From: Chitinophagales bacterium
GTDB taxonomy: Bacteria; Bacteroidota; Bacteroidia; Chitinophagales; Chitinophagaceae
Direction: 5' to 3'
NCBI GenBank assembly: GCA_017303455.1
Contig: JAFLBM010000018.1
Location: forward strand, 46,972-110,971
Length of the DNA stretch: 64,000 nt
How positions within the stretch are numbered: position 1 is the stretch's first letter; each line of letters begins with the position of its first letter. Below the pieces are notes generated by a model that saw only the letters and a program-made list of their open reading frames with translations, was not told the origin of the DNA and did no database searches. This document shows positions 24,206-32,608 of the stretch, piece by piece. The translations under genes and the position numbers were made by a program.

Positions 24206-25522
24206 TCAGAGTTTTTCCAGCATCTCCACGACTTTTTCCCTTTTCAGGATCACATAACCGATCCGGTCGTTGCTGATGCCTTCTTTGAGCTGGTACGTAA
24301 ACTGCAACTGGTCGTCGATGACATTGGTTTCAAAATACCGGAAGGAGATATTGGGATAGTTCTTCAACTCCGTACCGATCTCGTACAGGTGCGTGGAAAG
24401 AATGAAGAGGGAGTTTTTGATCTTTATCAATCCTTTGATCACGGTGGTGGAACATTTCATGGCATCTTCCACATTGGTGCCTTTAAAAAGCTCATCGATC
24501 AGCACCAGCCATTTTTTTCCATTGTTGATCTTCTCAATAGTATTCTTGATCCGCTGCACTTCATTGAAGAAAAAGCTTTCTCCTTTCACAATATTATCCA
24601 CCACGTTGATATTACTCAGCAACCCGTCAAATAAGGTGAGTTTCATTTTAGCAGCAGGCACCCCCATGCCGATATGGGCTAAAAAGACAGCAGCTCCTAC
24701 TGATTTGATCAGTGTACTCTTCCCGGCCATATTCGCCCCGGTCAGGAACAGGAAATTATGTTCGGGATTCATCTGCAGGTCATAGGGTATCGGTGTGGGC
24801 AGTAAAATATGGTATAACCCTTTTGCATCCACCAGGGGCGTTTCCTGTTCGATAAACTCGGGAAAACTAAGACTATATGTTTTTACAGCGACTGCCATCG
24901 AATACCAGGCATCTAAGCGGCTGTAGATATCAATCAGTTCCAGGGTGCCCACCCTGTAACGGCCACGCAGGTGGTAACCATAATAGAGATTCTCTTGTGT
25001 GTTGAATTTTTTTCCTGCCTCGGTTGTGGAAAGTTTTTGCAGGGGTCCTTCCTTTAATAAACCGGTGATGCGGTCCACATAGATCTTGATATTCATGGGG
25101 AGATCAAGATCTTCCAGGAGTTCAGCCACTTTTTTAATACCCCTGAAGAAATCCGCAAAGTGGGTCAGGGAATATTTTACCATGGAATAATCTTCGCTGT
25201 GCAGCCATTTGTAAACGACACTATTGAAGCTATTGCTGTTCTCACTGATCGGGTCCAGTGAATAATCCATGAATTTATCCATCACCAGTACGGTGCCATT
25301 ACTGATATCGGTCGGCCAGTCTTTTACATGCTCCATCAGGGTGCGGATGACTTTCTGGGTGCCAAGAATCTTTTTCAGGTCGTTGTGGGGTTCACTGAAG
25401 AATTTGCGCAACCATTCTTTGCCGCCGGTGGTGCGGGTAAAATTCAGCTTATGAAAAATGGAGAATTCTTCTTCCTGGTGAAAGATAGAGATATCGTTAA
25501 AAGAAATCTTGTCTATTTGCAT
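24206..25522 (-). CDS. MutS-related ATPase lacking the mismatch-reading domains
   Basis: 438 residues. The C-terminal part is a MutS domain V ATPase: Walker A TGANMAGKST, the ESFFFNEVQRI segment, Walker B VLIDELFKGTN and STHLYEIG. Upstream lies a helical lever/clamp-like region. The N-terminal mismatch-binding and connector domains of MutS1 are absent, as is an Smr domain. This short form is common in Bacteroidota; its job is uncertain and it need not be in mismatch repair. It sits 21 nt after the dihydroorotase stop and is probably co-transcribed with it. Confidence 0.85.
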   Translation of the reverse strand: MQIDKISFNDISIFHQEEEFSIFHKLNFTRTTGGKEWLRKFFSEPHNDLKKILGTQKVIRTLMEHVKDWPTDISNGTVLVMDKFMDYSLDPISENSNSFNSVVYKWLHSEDYSMVKYSLTHFADFFRGIKKVAELLEDLDLPMNIKIYVDRITGLLKEGPLQKLSTTEAGKKFNTQENLYYGYHLRGRYRVGTLELIDIYSRLDAWYSMAVAVKTYSLSFPEFIEQETPLVDAKGLYHILLPTPIPYDLQMNPEHNFLFLTGANMAGKSTLIKSVGAAVFLAHIGMGVPAAKMKLTLFDGLLSNINVVDNIVKGESFFFNEVQRIKNTIEKINNGKKWLVLIDELFKGTNVEDAMKCSTTVIKGLIKIKNSLFILSTHLYEIGTELKNYPNISFRYFETNVIDDQLQFTYQLKEGISNDRIGYVILKREKVVEMLEKL

Positions 25523-25543
25523 GCCCCAGCTCTTATAATAAGT

Positions 25544-26887
25544 TTACCGTTCAAAAACTAATCGTTGCCCTCTTACTGATTCATCCCATACCCCATTTCC
25601 ATAAACTAAATGGCCATTTATAAATGTATGGGTAATAGCAGCCCGGAATTCAAACCCTTCCAGCGGACTCCAGCCGCATTTATACAGGATATTCTCTTTG
25701 CTCACTTTTGTTTGTTGCTGGAGATTTGCGATCACCAGGTCGGCATGGTAACCTTCCCGGATATAGCCTCTTTCTTTTATTTGAAAGCAATCCGCTACCG
25801 CATGACTCATTTTCTGCACGATCTTTTCCAGCGATATTTTTCCTTGTTGATGATAATGCAGCATTAGCAACACAGGATGTTGCACCAGCGGCAGACCGGC
25901 ATGGGCTTTTTCATAGGGTTCATTTTTCTCCCCCAAAGTATGCGGTGCATGATCGGTGGCGATCACATCCAGCCTGTCATCCAGCAATGCTTCCCACAAA
26001 GCTTCCCGGTTATGCGGGGCTTTGATGGCCGGGTTGCATTTTATCTTATTTCCTAAAATTGCATAATCATCGCTGCTGAAATGTAAATGGTGCACACAAA
26101 CTTCAGCGGTAATGCGTTTGTCTTTTAACGGGAAAAGATTGGTGAAGAGTTGTAATTCTTTTTCGGTACTGATATGTAAGATATGCAGCCGGGTATTGTA
26201 TTTCTTGGCGATCTGAATCGCATATAAGGAAGATTCATAACAGGCTTCCTCATCCCGGATGATGGGATGGTCAGCGGCTGTTAACGGAATACCGCTTGCT
26301 TTTCTTTTTTCCAGGTTCTGCCGGATGATCTTTTCATCTTCACAGTGGGTGGCGATCAGCACTTCGCTTTCCCGGAATATTTTATCTAATGTATTGGGAT
26401 TATCCACGAGCATATTGCCGGTGCTGGCACCCATGAATATCTTGATGCCGCAAACGTCGCTCCGCTTATCATTCGTCTTCAATACTTCTTCCGCATTGTC
26501 GTTACCCGTGCCCATGTAAAAAGAGTAATTCGCCAGCGAGGTATTGGCAGCAATAGCATACTTATCTTCCAGCAATTCCTGTGTCAGTGCATTGGGAATG
26601 GTATTCGGCATTTCCATAAAACTGGTAACACCACCGGCAACTGCGGCTTTGGCTTCGGTAGCGATGCTGGCTTTATGTGTTAATCCGGGTTCCCTGAAAT
26701 GAACCTGGTCGTCAATAGCACCCGGGAGTAAATACCTGCCTTCTCCGTTTATTTCAACAGGGTTACCGGTGATGGTTCCGATCTGCGCCTGTATCTTTTC
26801 AATCCTTCCGTTAACTATCAGCATATCTGCTGTTTGAATACTTCCTTCGTTGACGACCTGTATCGATTTTATCAGATATTTTTGCAT
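25544..26887 (-). CDS. pyrC: Dihydroorotase
   Basis: 447 residues of the amidohydrolase superfamily. Metal and substrate residues are visible: DDQVHFREPG, the Lys in GIKIFMGAS (expected to be carbamylated), the His in ATHCEDE and LHILHIST, and the Asp in ATDHAPHT. It closes carbamoyl-aspartate to dihydroorotate in pyrimidine synthesis. The match is to the class I (multifunctional-type) dihydroorotase rather than allantoinase, given DHAPHTLGEK and MEMPNTIP. Its start is divergent from the 26919 gene, sharing a very short intergenic region. Confidence 0.92.
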   Translation of the reverse strand: MQKYLIKSIQVVNEGSIQTADMLIVNGRIEKIQAQIGTITGNPVEINGEGRYLLPGAIDDQVHFREPGLTHKASIATEAKAAVAGGVTSFMEMPNTIPNALTQELLEDKYAIAANTSLANYSFYMGTGNDNAEEVLKTNDKRSDVCGIKIFMGASTGNMLVDNPNTLDKIFRESEVLIATHCEDEKIIRQNLEKRKASGIPLTAADHPIIRDEEACYESSLYAIQIAKKYNTRLHILHISTEKELQLFTNLFPLKDKRITAEVCVHHLHFSSDDYAILGNKIKCNPAIKAPHNREALWEALLDDRLDVIATDHAPHTLGEKNEPYEKAHAGLPLVQHPVLLMLHYHQQGKISLEKIVQKMSHAVADCFQIKERGYIREGYHADLVIANLQQQTKVSKENILYKCGWSPLEGFEFRAAITHTFINGHLVYGNGVWDESVRGQRLVFER

Positions 26888-26918
26888 AATTTGTTGGCTT
26901 AAACTGAATCCTCACCGC

Positions 26919-28607
26919 ATGCAATTTAAACAAACCCTTGTAAGACTCCTGCTGATTTTTTGTCCTGCTGCTGCGATGGCACAAACAACTTATTTGCCAC
27001 AGGGCGATAAGGCAAACATAGTAATGGACCGCTGGGAAATTATTGCCGGGAAAGATTCAGCTTTCAATTTCTCCAAAACAAAACCATTTGGCCGCAAACA
27101 GGTAATTGGGGCAGCAGAAAATTTTGTAAAAAGGGTTGGAGCAAATAGTTTATCCAAAGTGGATGCGTATAATCTGCGCAGCCTTTATTTGAATAACCTG
27201 GAATATGTGCCGGCTGCAGGCATGGCACAATACAAGAGCAAGAAACCAATTCTTAAGAATTTCTATACTTCCCCTGCCAGTCTGTATGAAGTGCATGTAA
27301 AAGATTTTGACCTGGTGATCAACCCGGTCATTCAATACACGGTTTCAAAAGAGCAGGATAATGACCAGGACCTTTTTCTGAATACAAGAGGTGTCAGCCT
27401 GCGGGGCCGCATCGCTAATAAAGTTGGTTTTGCTGCCTATCTTACCGATAACCAGGAGCGATCACCCCTCTATGTGCAGCAATTCATATCGGCCAGGGAT
27501 GCGGTACCGGGTAACGGATTTTATAAAGATTTCAAAGCGGCCGGTGGTGTTGATTATTTTGATGCAAGAGGGTATATCACCTTCAATGCGGCCAAATACA
27601 TAGATATCACGTTTGGATACGATAAGAATTTTATTGGCAATGGTCAACGTAGTTTATTCCTGAGTGATTTCAGCAATAACACCCTGTTCCTGAAACTGAA
27701 TACCCGTATCTGGAAATTCAACTACCAGAATATTTTCATGGAGCTGAATTCAGCAGCCCGTTTTGCGGCAGATATTTTATTGCCCAAGAAATATGCGGCA
27801 ATGCATCACCTCGATATTGCGGTGAGTAAAAGAGTAAATATTGGTTTGTTTGAAGGAGTGGTATTCGGCCGCCGTGATAAATTTGATTTTGGTTACCTGA
27901 ATCCGGTTATTTTCTATCGTTCCATTGAACAACAAAACGGAAGTTTTGACAACTCGGTGGTGGGTCTTGATTTCAAAGCCAATCTTCCGCATCGTTTACA
28001 GGTCTATGGCCAGTTGTCGCTGGACGAGTTCAAGCTTTCAGAAATTAAAAACAACAAAGGCTGGTGGGCCAACAAATGGGGTATACAACTCGGTGCCAAA
28101 TACATTGACGCCTTCGGCATTCCTAATCTTGATCTGCAGGTGGAGCATAACCGGGTGCGGCCGTTTACCTATTCACATCGTGATTCTATTGCTAATTACA
28201 CACACTACAACCAGCCACTGGCCCATCCGTTGATGGCGAATTTCCAGGAGTTCATTGGTGTGGCCCGTTACCAGCCGGCACCTAAATGGCTGGCCATTGC
28301 TAAATTGATGTATTACCAGCAGGGCAGGGATTCCAGTGCAGCCAGTTATGGAAGTAATATTTTTTTACCGAATACACCTCCTTACCGGACCAGTGAATAT
28401 GGTTTTGATATTGGTAGTGGCTGGAAGACCAATGTGTTCTATGCCTCCTTATTATTGTCCTATGAATTCCGGGAGAATTTGTTTGTAGAACTGAATGCCC
28501 TGTACCGCAAACAGGAAACGGTAACAGCACCGCTGACTTCAGTCAATACCTCAGTTATTTCTTTAGGCGTACGTTGGAATATGCACCGGCGGGATTTTGA
28601 ATTTTAG
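26919..28607 (+). CDS. Outer-membrane beta-barrel protein, possibly RemB-like
   Basis: 562 residues from the ATG at 26919, which opens the signal peptide MQFKQTLVRLLLIFCPAAAMAQ; the ATG at 26850 lies inside pyrC and is rejected. The N-terminal region (DRWEIIAGKDSAFNFSKTKPFGRKQVI) and the many amphipathic strands ending in Phe (final residues RRDFEF) are those of an outer-membrane barrel. The start resembles Bacteroidota proteins annotated as gliding-motility RemB or Wzi-like, but this is from memory and not certain. Confidence 0.75.
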   Translation: MQFKQTLVRLLLIFCPAAAMAQTTYLPQGDKANIVMDRWEIIAGKDSAFNFSKTKPFGRKQVIGAAENFVKRVGANSLSKVDAYNLRSLYLNNLEYVPAAGMAQYKSKKPILKNFYTSPASLYEVHVKDFDLVINPVIQYTVSKEQDNDQDLFLNTRGVSLRGRIANKVGFAAYLTDNQERSPLYVQQFISARDAVPGNGFYKDFKAAGGVDYFDARGYITFNAAKYIDITFGYDKNFIGNGQRSLFLSDFSNNTLFLKLNTRIWKFNYQNIFMELNSAARFAADILLPKKYAAMHHLDIAVSKRVNIGLFEGVVFGRRDKFDFGYLNPVIFYRSIEQQNGSFDNSVVGLDFKANLPHRLQVYGQLSLDEFKLSEIKNNKGWWANKWGIQLGAKYIDAFGIPNLDLQVEHNRVRPFTYSHRDSIANYTHYNQPLAHPLMANFQEFIGVARYQPAPKWLAIAKLMYYQQGRDSSAASYGSNIFLPNTPPYRTSEYGFDIGSGWKTNVFYASLLLSYEFRENLFVELNALYRKQETVTAPLTSVNTSVISLGVRWNMHRRDFEF

Positions 28608-28610
28608 CAG

Positions 28611-29123
28611 CTATTCTTCTTCTTCCTGGATAGTAAAACCGTTCTTTTTGCCATATTCAATTTGAGCTGCTCTTACTTCATCCAGGTAAGTTCCCTCCTC
28701 TGCGCTTTTATTTTGCAGCGATACAATTGCTTTTTGGATATCTTCAGAAGGAGTGCTGCTGGTGAATTTTTCAAATGGCTGAAAGGCTTCCCGGATCATT
28801 CTGGCTTCAAAGGAAAGAAAGTCCAGCATGGCCAGTCTTAATTTCCCGGAACCGTTTATATCTTTCATAGTTACGACTTCGATCCTTTTATTATCAATGA
28901 AACGGGAGAGCCGGATACGGTGGGTAGCGATAGTGCTGTATGTACCATTTTCATTTGCTTTCGCAAAAGCGGTTCCCCATTCTTTTCCACCGATAAATAA
29001 CGAGTCAGTGATGCCGGCGAGGTAGTCATTCAACTGAATAGCTGTGGTGATTTTCTGTGCACCTGCCACTGAACAGGCTGATAAAAATGCAAAAAGAACA
29101 AAAAGTCGTAAAAACGATTTCAT
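28611..29123 (-). CDS. Exported hypothetical protein
   Basis: 170 residues with a signal peptide (MKSFLRLFVLFAFLSACSVAGAQ). LSAC could be a lipobox, although the later AGAQ also suits ordinary signal peptidase, so lipidation is unsure. The rest is helical and soluble with a run of Glu at the end (IQEEEE). Convergent with the 26919 gene and separated from it by 3 nt. No known function. Confidence 0.65.
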   Translation of the reverse strand: MKSFLRLFVLFAFLSACSVAGAQKITTAIQLNDYLAGITDSLFIGGKEWGTAFAKANENGTYSTIATHRIRLSRFIDNKRIEVVTMKDINGSGKLRLAMLDFLSFEARMIREAFQPFEKFTSSTPSEDIQKAIVSLQNKSAEEGTYLDEVRAAQIEYGKKNGFTIQEEEE

Positions 29124-29145
29124 AACGGTTTTTTTAAGATTAAAA

Positions 29146-29889
29146 TTATCCTTCTATATGGATGCTCAATACGATCTGGCGGGAAAAGATACGGTCGAAT
29201 ACACTGGAGTATTTCAGAGCGGCATCGCGGCTGTGTATATTATTCAAACCATTACTGATCTTTATTTCGGGAGAGAAGATAAAGCTTTCAAAAAAGAAAT
29301 TAAAACCCAGTCCCAGTTCAGGGCCGAAATCATATTTTTTGATTTTCACCAGGTCCTCGGCCCTCTTGGCCCGGGCATTACTGGCCAGGTCTAATTCTCC
29401 TTTAATACCTGCCAGCATATACACCCTGAAATTACCAATACGGTCTGACTGGAATTTTATTTGTACCGGGAATGCTACGGTTACCGACTCTACTTTCTTT
29501 GTAACATCTACAGAATTTTCGATGGGATCGGGATATTTCAGCTTATAAAAAATACTCCGCTCCATGAACATCAGTTGCGGGTTGAAACGAAGTTGAAAAC
29601 GATCTGATAAACGGGCCGTGGCATGAAGACCCAATGTCATCCCGCCGGAGTTAACAGGTTCGGCCACCAGCACACTATCATCTGCTAAAAAACGGGGATG
29701 TAATTCGGTATGAAAACGGGCCAGGTTTACACCGAGGGTAATACCAAAATAGTAAGGCTTACTGTCATGATCGTACAAATTCAGGTCAGCCGGTTGGGCG
29801 GCGGCCTGTTGCAGCAAAACAATAAAACCAAAGAGGAAACAGCATCCGGCTTTGACTATACTGGCTTTCTTCCGGTGTAAATGCAACAT
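29146..29889 (-). CDS. porT: PorT-family outer-membrane protein
   Basis: 247 residues with a signal peptide ending near QQAAAQ and an eight-stranded barrel pattern (YYFGITLGVNLARF, LNPQLMFMER-like strand, SRQIVLSIHIEG at the end). It matches PorT, a component linked to type IX secretion and gliding. Its start lies inside the end of menG (34-nt overlap), so the two are co-transcribed; this menG-porT order is common in related genomes. A T9SS-exported protein is encoded at 32609-34207. Confidence 0.8.
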   Translation of the reverse strand: MLHLHRKKASIVKAGCCFLFGFIVLLQQAAAQPADLNLYDHDSKPYYFGITLGVNLARFHTELHPRFLADDSVLVAEPVNSGGMTLGLHATARLSDRFQLRFNPQLMFMERSIFYKLKYPDPIENSVDVTKKVESVTVAFPVQIKFQSDRIGNFRVYMLAGIKGELDLASNARAKRAEDLVKIKKYDFGPELGLGFNFFFESFIFSPEIKISNGLNNIHSRDAALKYSSVFDRIFSRQIVLSIHIEG

Positions 29890-30608
29890 ATACCTAAGCT
29901 TAGCGATTTAAATCGGGTATCGGAATAACCAATTTTGTTTAAAATATCAACCAATAACTGGCGGTCAGGAAAAGCGTTGGTCGATTCGTTCAGGTATTGA
30001 TAAGCCTCCTTATTTTGCCTGAACCATCGGGCTACCTGCGGGGCCACGATACCCATGTACAGGTTGTATAAACTACGTACTGCCTTCCGTTTTGGTGTAG
30101 AAAATTCAAGAATTACCAGCTGGCCACCGGGTTTCAGCACCCGGAGCATTTCGGTAAACCCCTTTTCAAGGTTTTCAAAGTTTCGCACCCCAAAAGCCGC
30201 CATCACGGCATCAAACGTGTTTTCTGCAAAATTTATTGTTTCGGAATCCCCTCCCTGTAGCTCGATTTTATCCCCAAGTCCTTCTTTTTCAATCTTTTTC
30301 CGACCCACTTCCAGCATTTGAGCGGATATGTCAATACCGACAATCTTAGCGGGTTTCAGCATTTTATACGCCATCAGCGCCATATCACCGGTGCCAGTGG
30401 CAATATCCAGGATGAGCTGGGGCTTGTCTTTTTTAAGAATCCGGATTGCTTTTTTGCGCCATCCGATATCGGTCCGGGCGGAGAGAAAGCGGTTCATGAA
30501 ATCATAGCGGTCTGCAATGCGGTCAAACATTTCAGCCACCTGCTCCTTTTTGGGTTTTTGGGAATCTTTAAAAGGGGTAATATGATCGTGTGGTAAGGGT
30601 TTTGACAT
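29856..30608 (-). CDS. menG: Demethylmenaquinone methyltransferase
   Basis: 250 residues of the UbiE/MenG family. Motif I is LDIATGTGDMAL, followed by VGIDISAQMLEVGR, AAFGVRNFENLEKGFTEMLRVLKPGGQL and the family-specific FDRIADRYDFMNRFLS near the start. It methylates demethylmenaquinone with S-adenosylmethionine in the last step of menaquinone synthesis. The gene is divergent from engB and has a TAACTTTG box only 7 nt before its ATG, suggesting a very short or leaderless mRNA. Confidence 0.93.
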   Translation of the reverse strand: MSKPLPHDHITPFKDSQKPKKEQVAEMFDRIADRYDFMNRFLSARTDIGWRKKAIRILKKDKPQLILDIATGTGDMALMAYKMLKPAKIVGIDISAQMLEVGRKKIEKEGLGDKIELQGGDSETINFAENTFDAVMAAFGVRNFENLEKGFTEMLRVLKPGGQLVILEFSTPKRKAVRSLYNLYMGIVAPQVARWFRQNKEAYQYLNESTNAFPDRQLLVDILNKIGYSDTRFKSLSLGICCIYTGRKPV

Positions 30609-30615
30609 GGGAGTG

Positions 30616-30623
30616 CAAAGTTA
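30616..30623 (-). promoter_or_regulatory. -7 box of menG
   Basis: TAACTTTG on the minus strand, 7 nt before the menG ATG. No good -33 TTTG is visible. See the finding on start-proximal -7 boxes. Confidence 0.45.
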
Positions 30624-30719
30624 AGCAGGATAGGTACAAGCTAACACAGTAAAAGGTTCAGGATTTCCTAAAAAGACAGGCAGCAGCTATTTGTAAGGTG
30701 GCTTGTGCATTTCGCCCTG

Positions 30720-30727
30720 TACCTTTG
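30720..30727 (+). promoter_or_regulatory. -7 box of engB
   Basis: TACCTTTG ends 4 nt before the engB ATG at 30732. The -33 region is weak. The position implies transcription starting at or next to the start codon. Confidence 0.45.
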
Positions 30728-30731
30728 CCCG

Positions 30732-31349
30732 ATGGAGATCATTTCATCGGAATATGTCATCAGCAGTGCCACCTACAAGCAATGCCCGCCTGCGGAGAAA
30801 CCCGAGTATGCATTTATCGGCAGGAGTAATGTAGGAAAGTCTTCCCTGATCAATATGCTGACCAATAAGAAGAACCTGGCCAAAACATCCGCTACACCCG
30901 GAAAGACGCAACTCATCAATCATTTTGAGATCATTTCTTCGGATAAACGAAAATGGTTCATTGTGGACCTTCCCGGCTATGGATTTGCCACCGTTTCTCA
31001 AAAAGCAAGAAGGAACTGGTCCAATATGATCGAATCCTACATCCGGAAAAGAGAGAATCTCGTTTGTTTATTTGTGCTGATCGATACCCGGCATGAACCC
31101 CAAAAGGTAGATCTTGATTTTATCAGCCAATTGGGCGAATGGGAAGTGCCCTTTGTATTGGCCTTTACCAAAGCTGATAAAAATAAACCCGGGGCGACTG
31201 TACGGAATGTTGATAGTTTCATCAAAGCATTGTCAGAAAAATGGGAAGAGCCCCCGCCTTATTTTGTCACTTCTGCCACCGAAAGAACAGGCAGGCAGGC
31301 GATACTGGATTATATCGGGGGACTGAACAAGAGTTTTAAAAAGCTCTGA
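30732..31349 (+). CDS. engB: Ribosome-assembly GTPase EngB/YsxC
   Basis: 205 residues from the ATG at 30732 (MEIISSEYVISSATYKQCP), chosen over an upstream ATG at 30705 because of the TACCTTTG box between them. G1 is GRSNVGKSS, G2 region SATPGKTQLIN, G3 DLPGYG, G4 FTKADK and G5 TSATE, in order. EngB acts in large ribosomal subunit assembly. Divergent from menG. Confidence 0.94.
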   Translation: MEIISSEYVISSATYKQCPPAEKPEYAFIGRSNVGKSSLINMLTNKKNLAKTSATPGKTQLINHFEIISSDKRKWFIVDLPGYGFATVSQKARRNWSNMIESYIRKRENLVCLFVLIDTRHEPQKVDLDFISQLGEWEVPFVLAFTKADKNKPGATVRNVDSFIKALSEKWEEPPPYFVTSATERTGRQAILDYIGGLNKSFKKL

Positions 31350-31421
31350 TTCAACACCTCATGATAAGGAGATTAGTAAATATGGGATTTATACTTTAAT
31401 TTGCAGCACTTTACAAACGTT

Positions 31422-31625
31422 ATGAGAAGAATCTTATCCGAAAGAAATATTGTAGTCCTCTTATTTGTCATGGTTTGTATCACTTTCTCTCTTGCCCACG
31501 AAGACAGTAAGAAAATGGAACAGATCTATCTCGGTAACACATCCTCTGCTGCTGCCTCCCTTTTACTCAAATCAGTTGAACAGTCAACTGTTGTTTCAAA
31601 GCCTGCAACTTCTCCTGTCAACTAA
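31422..31625 (+). CDS. Small hypothetical membrane protein
   Basis: 67 residues from ATG 31422 (MRRILSERNIVVLLFVMVCITFSLAHED); an ATG at 31401 adds seven residues. One membrane helix or signal peptide, then a short Ser/Val-rich tail. No known family. Its position between engB and another small exported gene on the same strand makes it a plausible real gene, but evidence is limited. Confidence 0.5.
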   Translation: MRRILSERNIVVLLFVMVCITFSLAHEDSKKMEQIYLGNTSSAAASLLLKSVEQSTVVSKPATSPVN

Positions 31626-31685
31626 AATACCAGCTTCACGGTATAGCTCTCTTCTGATGAAAGTATAGTTTCACCAAAAAGCGTT

Positions 31686-31985
31686 ATGCGTAAACTATTT
31701 CTTTCAGTAGTATTACTTTTTTCAATATTTGTTAGTGCTCAAACCGATTCAGGAATCCTTAAGCCTGTTTTGGCTGATTCTGCCACAACCTCGTCACAGG
31801 ACCGCTCCCGTGGGATCGAGATCCGCAACTACGATGAAAATAATATTCGTCATCTTGAAGTGCTGATGAAAGAGCAGCAGGCAAGAAGAGCAAAGGAAAA
31901 AACAGGTGCCATGATCAGGATCGGCGTTGGTCTGTTATTACTCGTTGTGCTGATTGTTGGGTGGAGAAGAAAGAGTAAAAAATAG
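31686..31985 (+). CDS. Small exported protein with C-terminal membrane helix
   Basis: 99 residues: signal peptide (MRKLFLSVVLLFSIFVSAQ), a charged helical middle (IRHLEVLMKEQQARRAKEKTG) and a C-terminal membrane helix (MIRIGVGLLLLVVLIVGW) with a basic end. The layout suggests a small inner-membrane protein facing the periplasm. No recognised family or partner. Confidence 0.6.
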   Translation: MRKLFLSVVLLFSIFVSAQTDSGILKPVLADSATTSSQDRSRGIEIRNYDENNIRHLEVLMKEQQARRAKEKTGAMIRIGVGLLLLVVLIVGWRRKSKK

Positions 31986-32043
31986 GGGAGACAATTCCTT
32001 TAGCGGAGGGATGCCCCGCTTTGACAAGGTAGCGGGATAGCGG

Positions 32044-32517
32044 TCAGTTCACCACTTTATTAGCGCAGCTGCTGCTGGCAAAGGCTTCGGGTTTTGCTTT
32101 GAAGGCAAATCCCATCCCGAGAATGTACCCCATCGCTTCTTTCAGGGCATCATTGCTCTTGAAATGCGGGTTGGTATTGATATCTGCATGCACTTCCATA
32201 TCCACATTGTAAACAGTGAAGAGGTTGCACAATTCATAAGCGATCTCAATACTTTTGGCTACTTCCATCAGCATTCTTTCTTTGATGGTAAACTGGTGAC
32301 GGGTTTTATCATTATGAATGAACATAAAACCGCCGTGCCCTTCCCGCAGGAAAACAATAACGGTGGCAAACTCCGTTTCCTGCCCTTTCACCTGTGAGTC
32401 GGTACCGATGCAAACTTTCAACCGGAAGCCTGCATCGGTCTCCCGTTTGATGGCATTTTCCACAGCCTGGATAATGGGGGTGTCAATCGGGTCGCCGTTA
32501 AACTTTCTCCAGATCAT
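32044..32517 (-). CDS. YkuK-family (DUF458) RNase H-like protein
   Basis: 157 residues. The acidic residues of an RNase H-like fold are in place: GTDSQVKG near residue 40, and later VHADINTN. This matches the YkuK/DUF458 family, whose activity is not established. A terminator belonging to the upstream peptidase gene lies just ahead of its start, so it has its own promoter. Single-gene unit, convergent with the small genes at 31422-31985. Confidence 0.85.
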   Translation of the reverse strand: MIWRKFNGDPIDTPIIQAVENAIKRETDAGFRLKVCIGTDSQVKGQETEFATVIVFLREGHGGFMFIHNDKTRHQFTIKERMLMEVAKSIEIAYELCNLFTVYNVDMEVHADINTNPHFKSNDALKEAMGYILGMGFAFKAKPEAFASSSCANKVVN

Positions 32518-32518
32518 A

Positions 32519-32554
32519 TAAAAAGAGGTTTTCCTAAGTTACGGAAAACCTCTT
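32519..32554 (-). terminator. Terminator downstream of the metzincin gene
   Basis: A perfect 12-bp stem (AAGAGGTTTTCC, 32523-32534, with 32543-32554) and an 8-nt loop; on the minus strand the stem is followed by a T run. It lies 55 nt after the peptidase stop at 32609 and just before the DUF458 start. Confidence 0.75.
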
Positions 32555-32608
32555 AATTACAAATAGAGCACGGATTAATATTCTGTTACCAGAACGGGGA
32601 TTAAACTT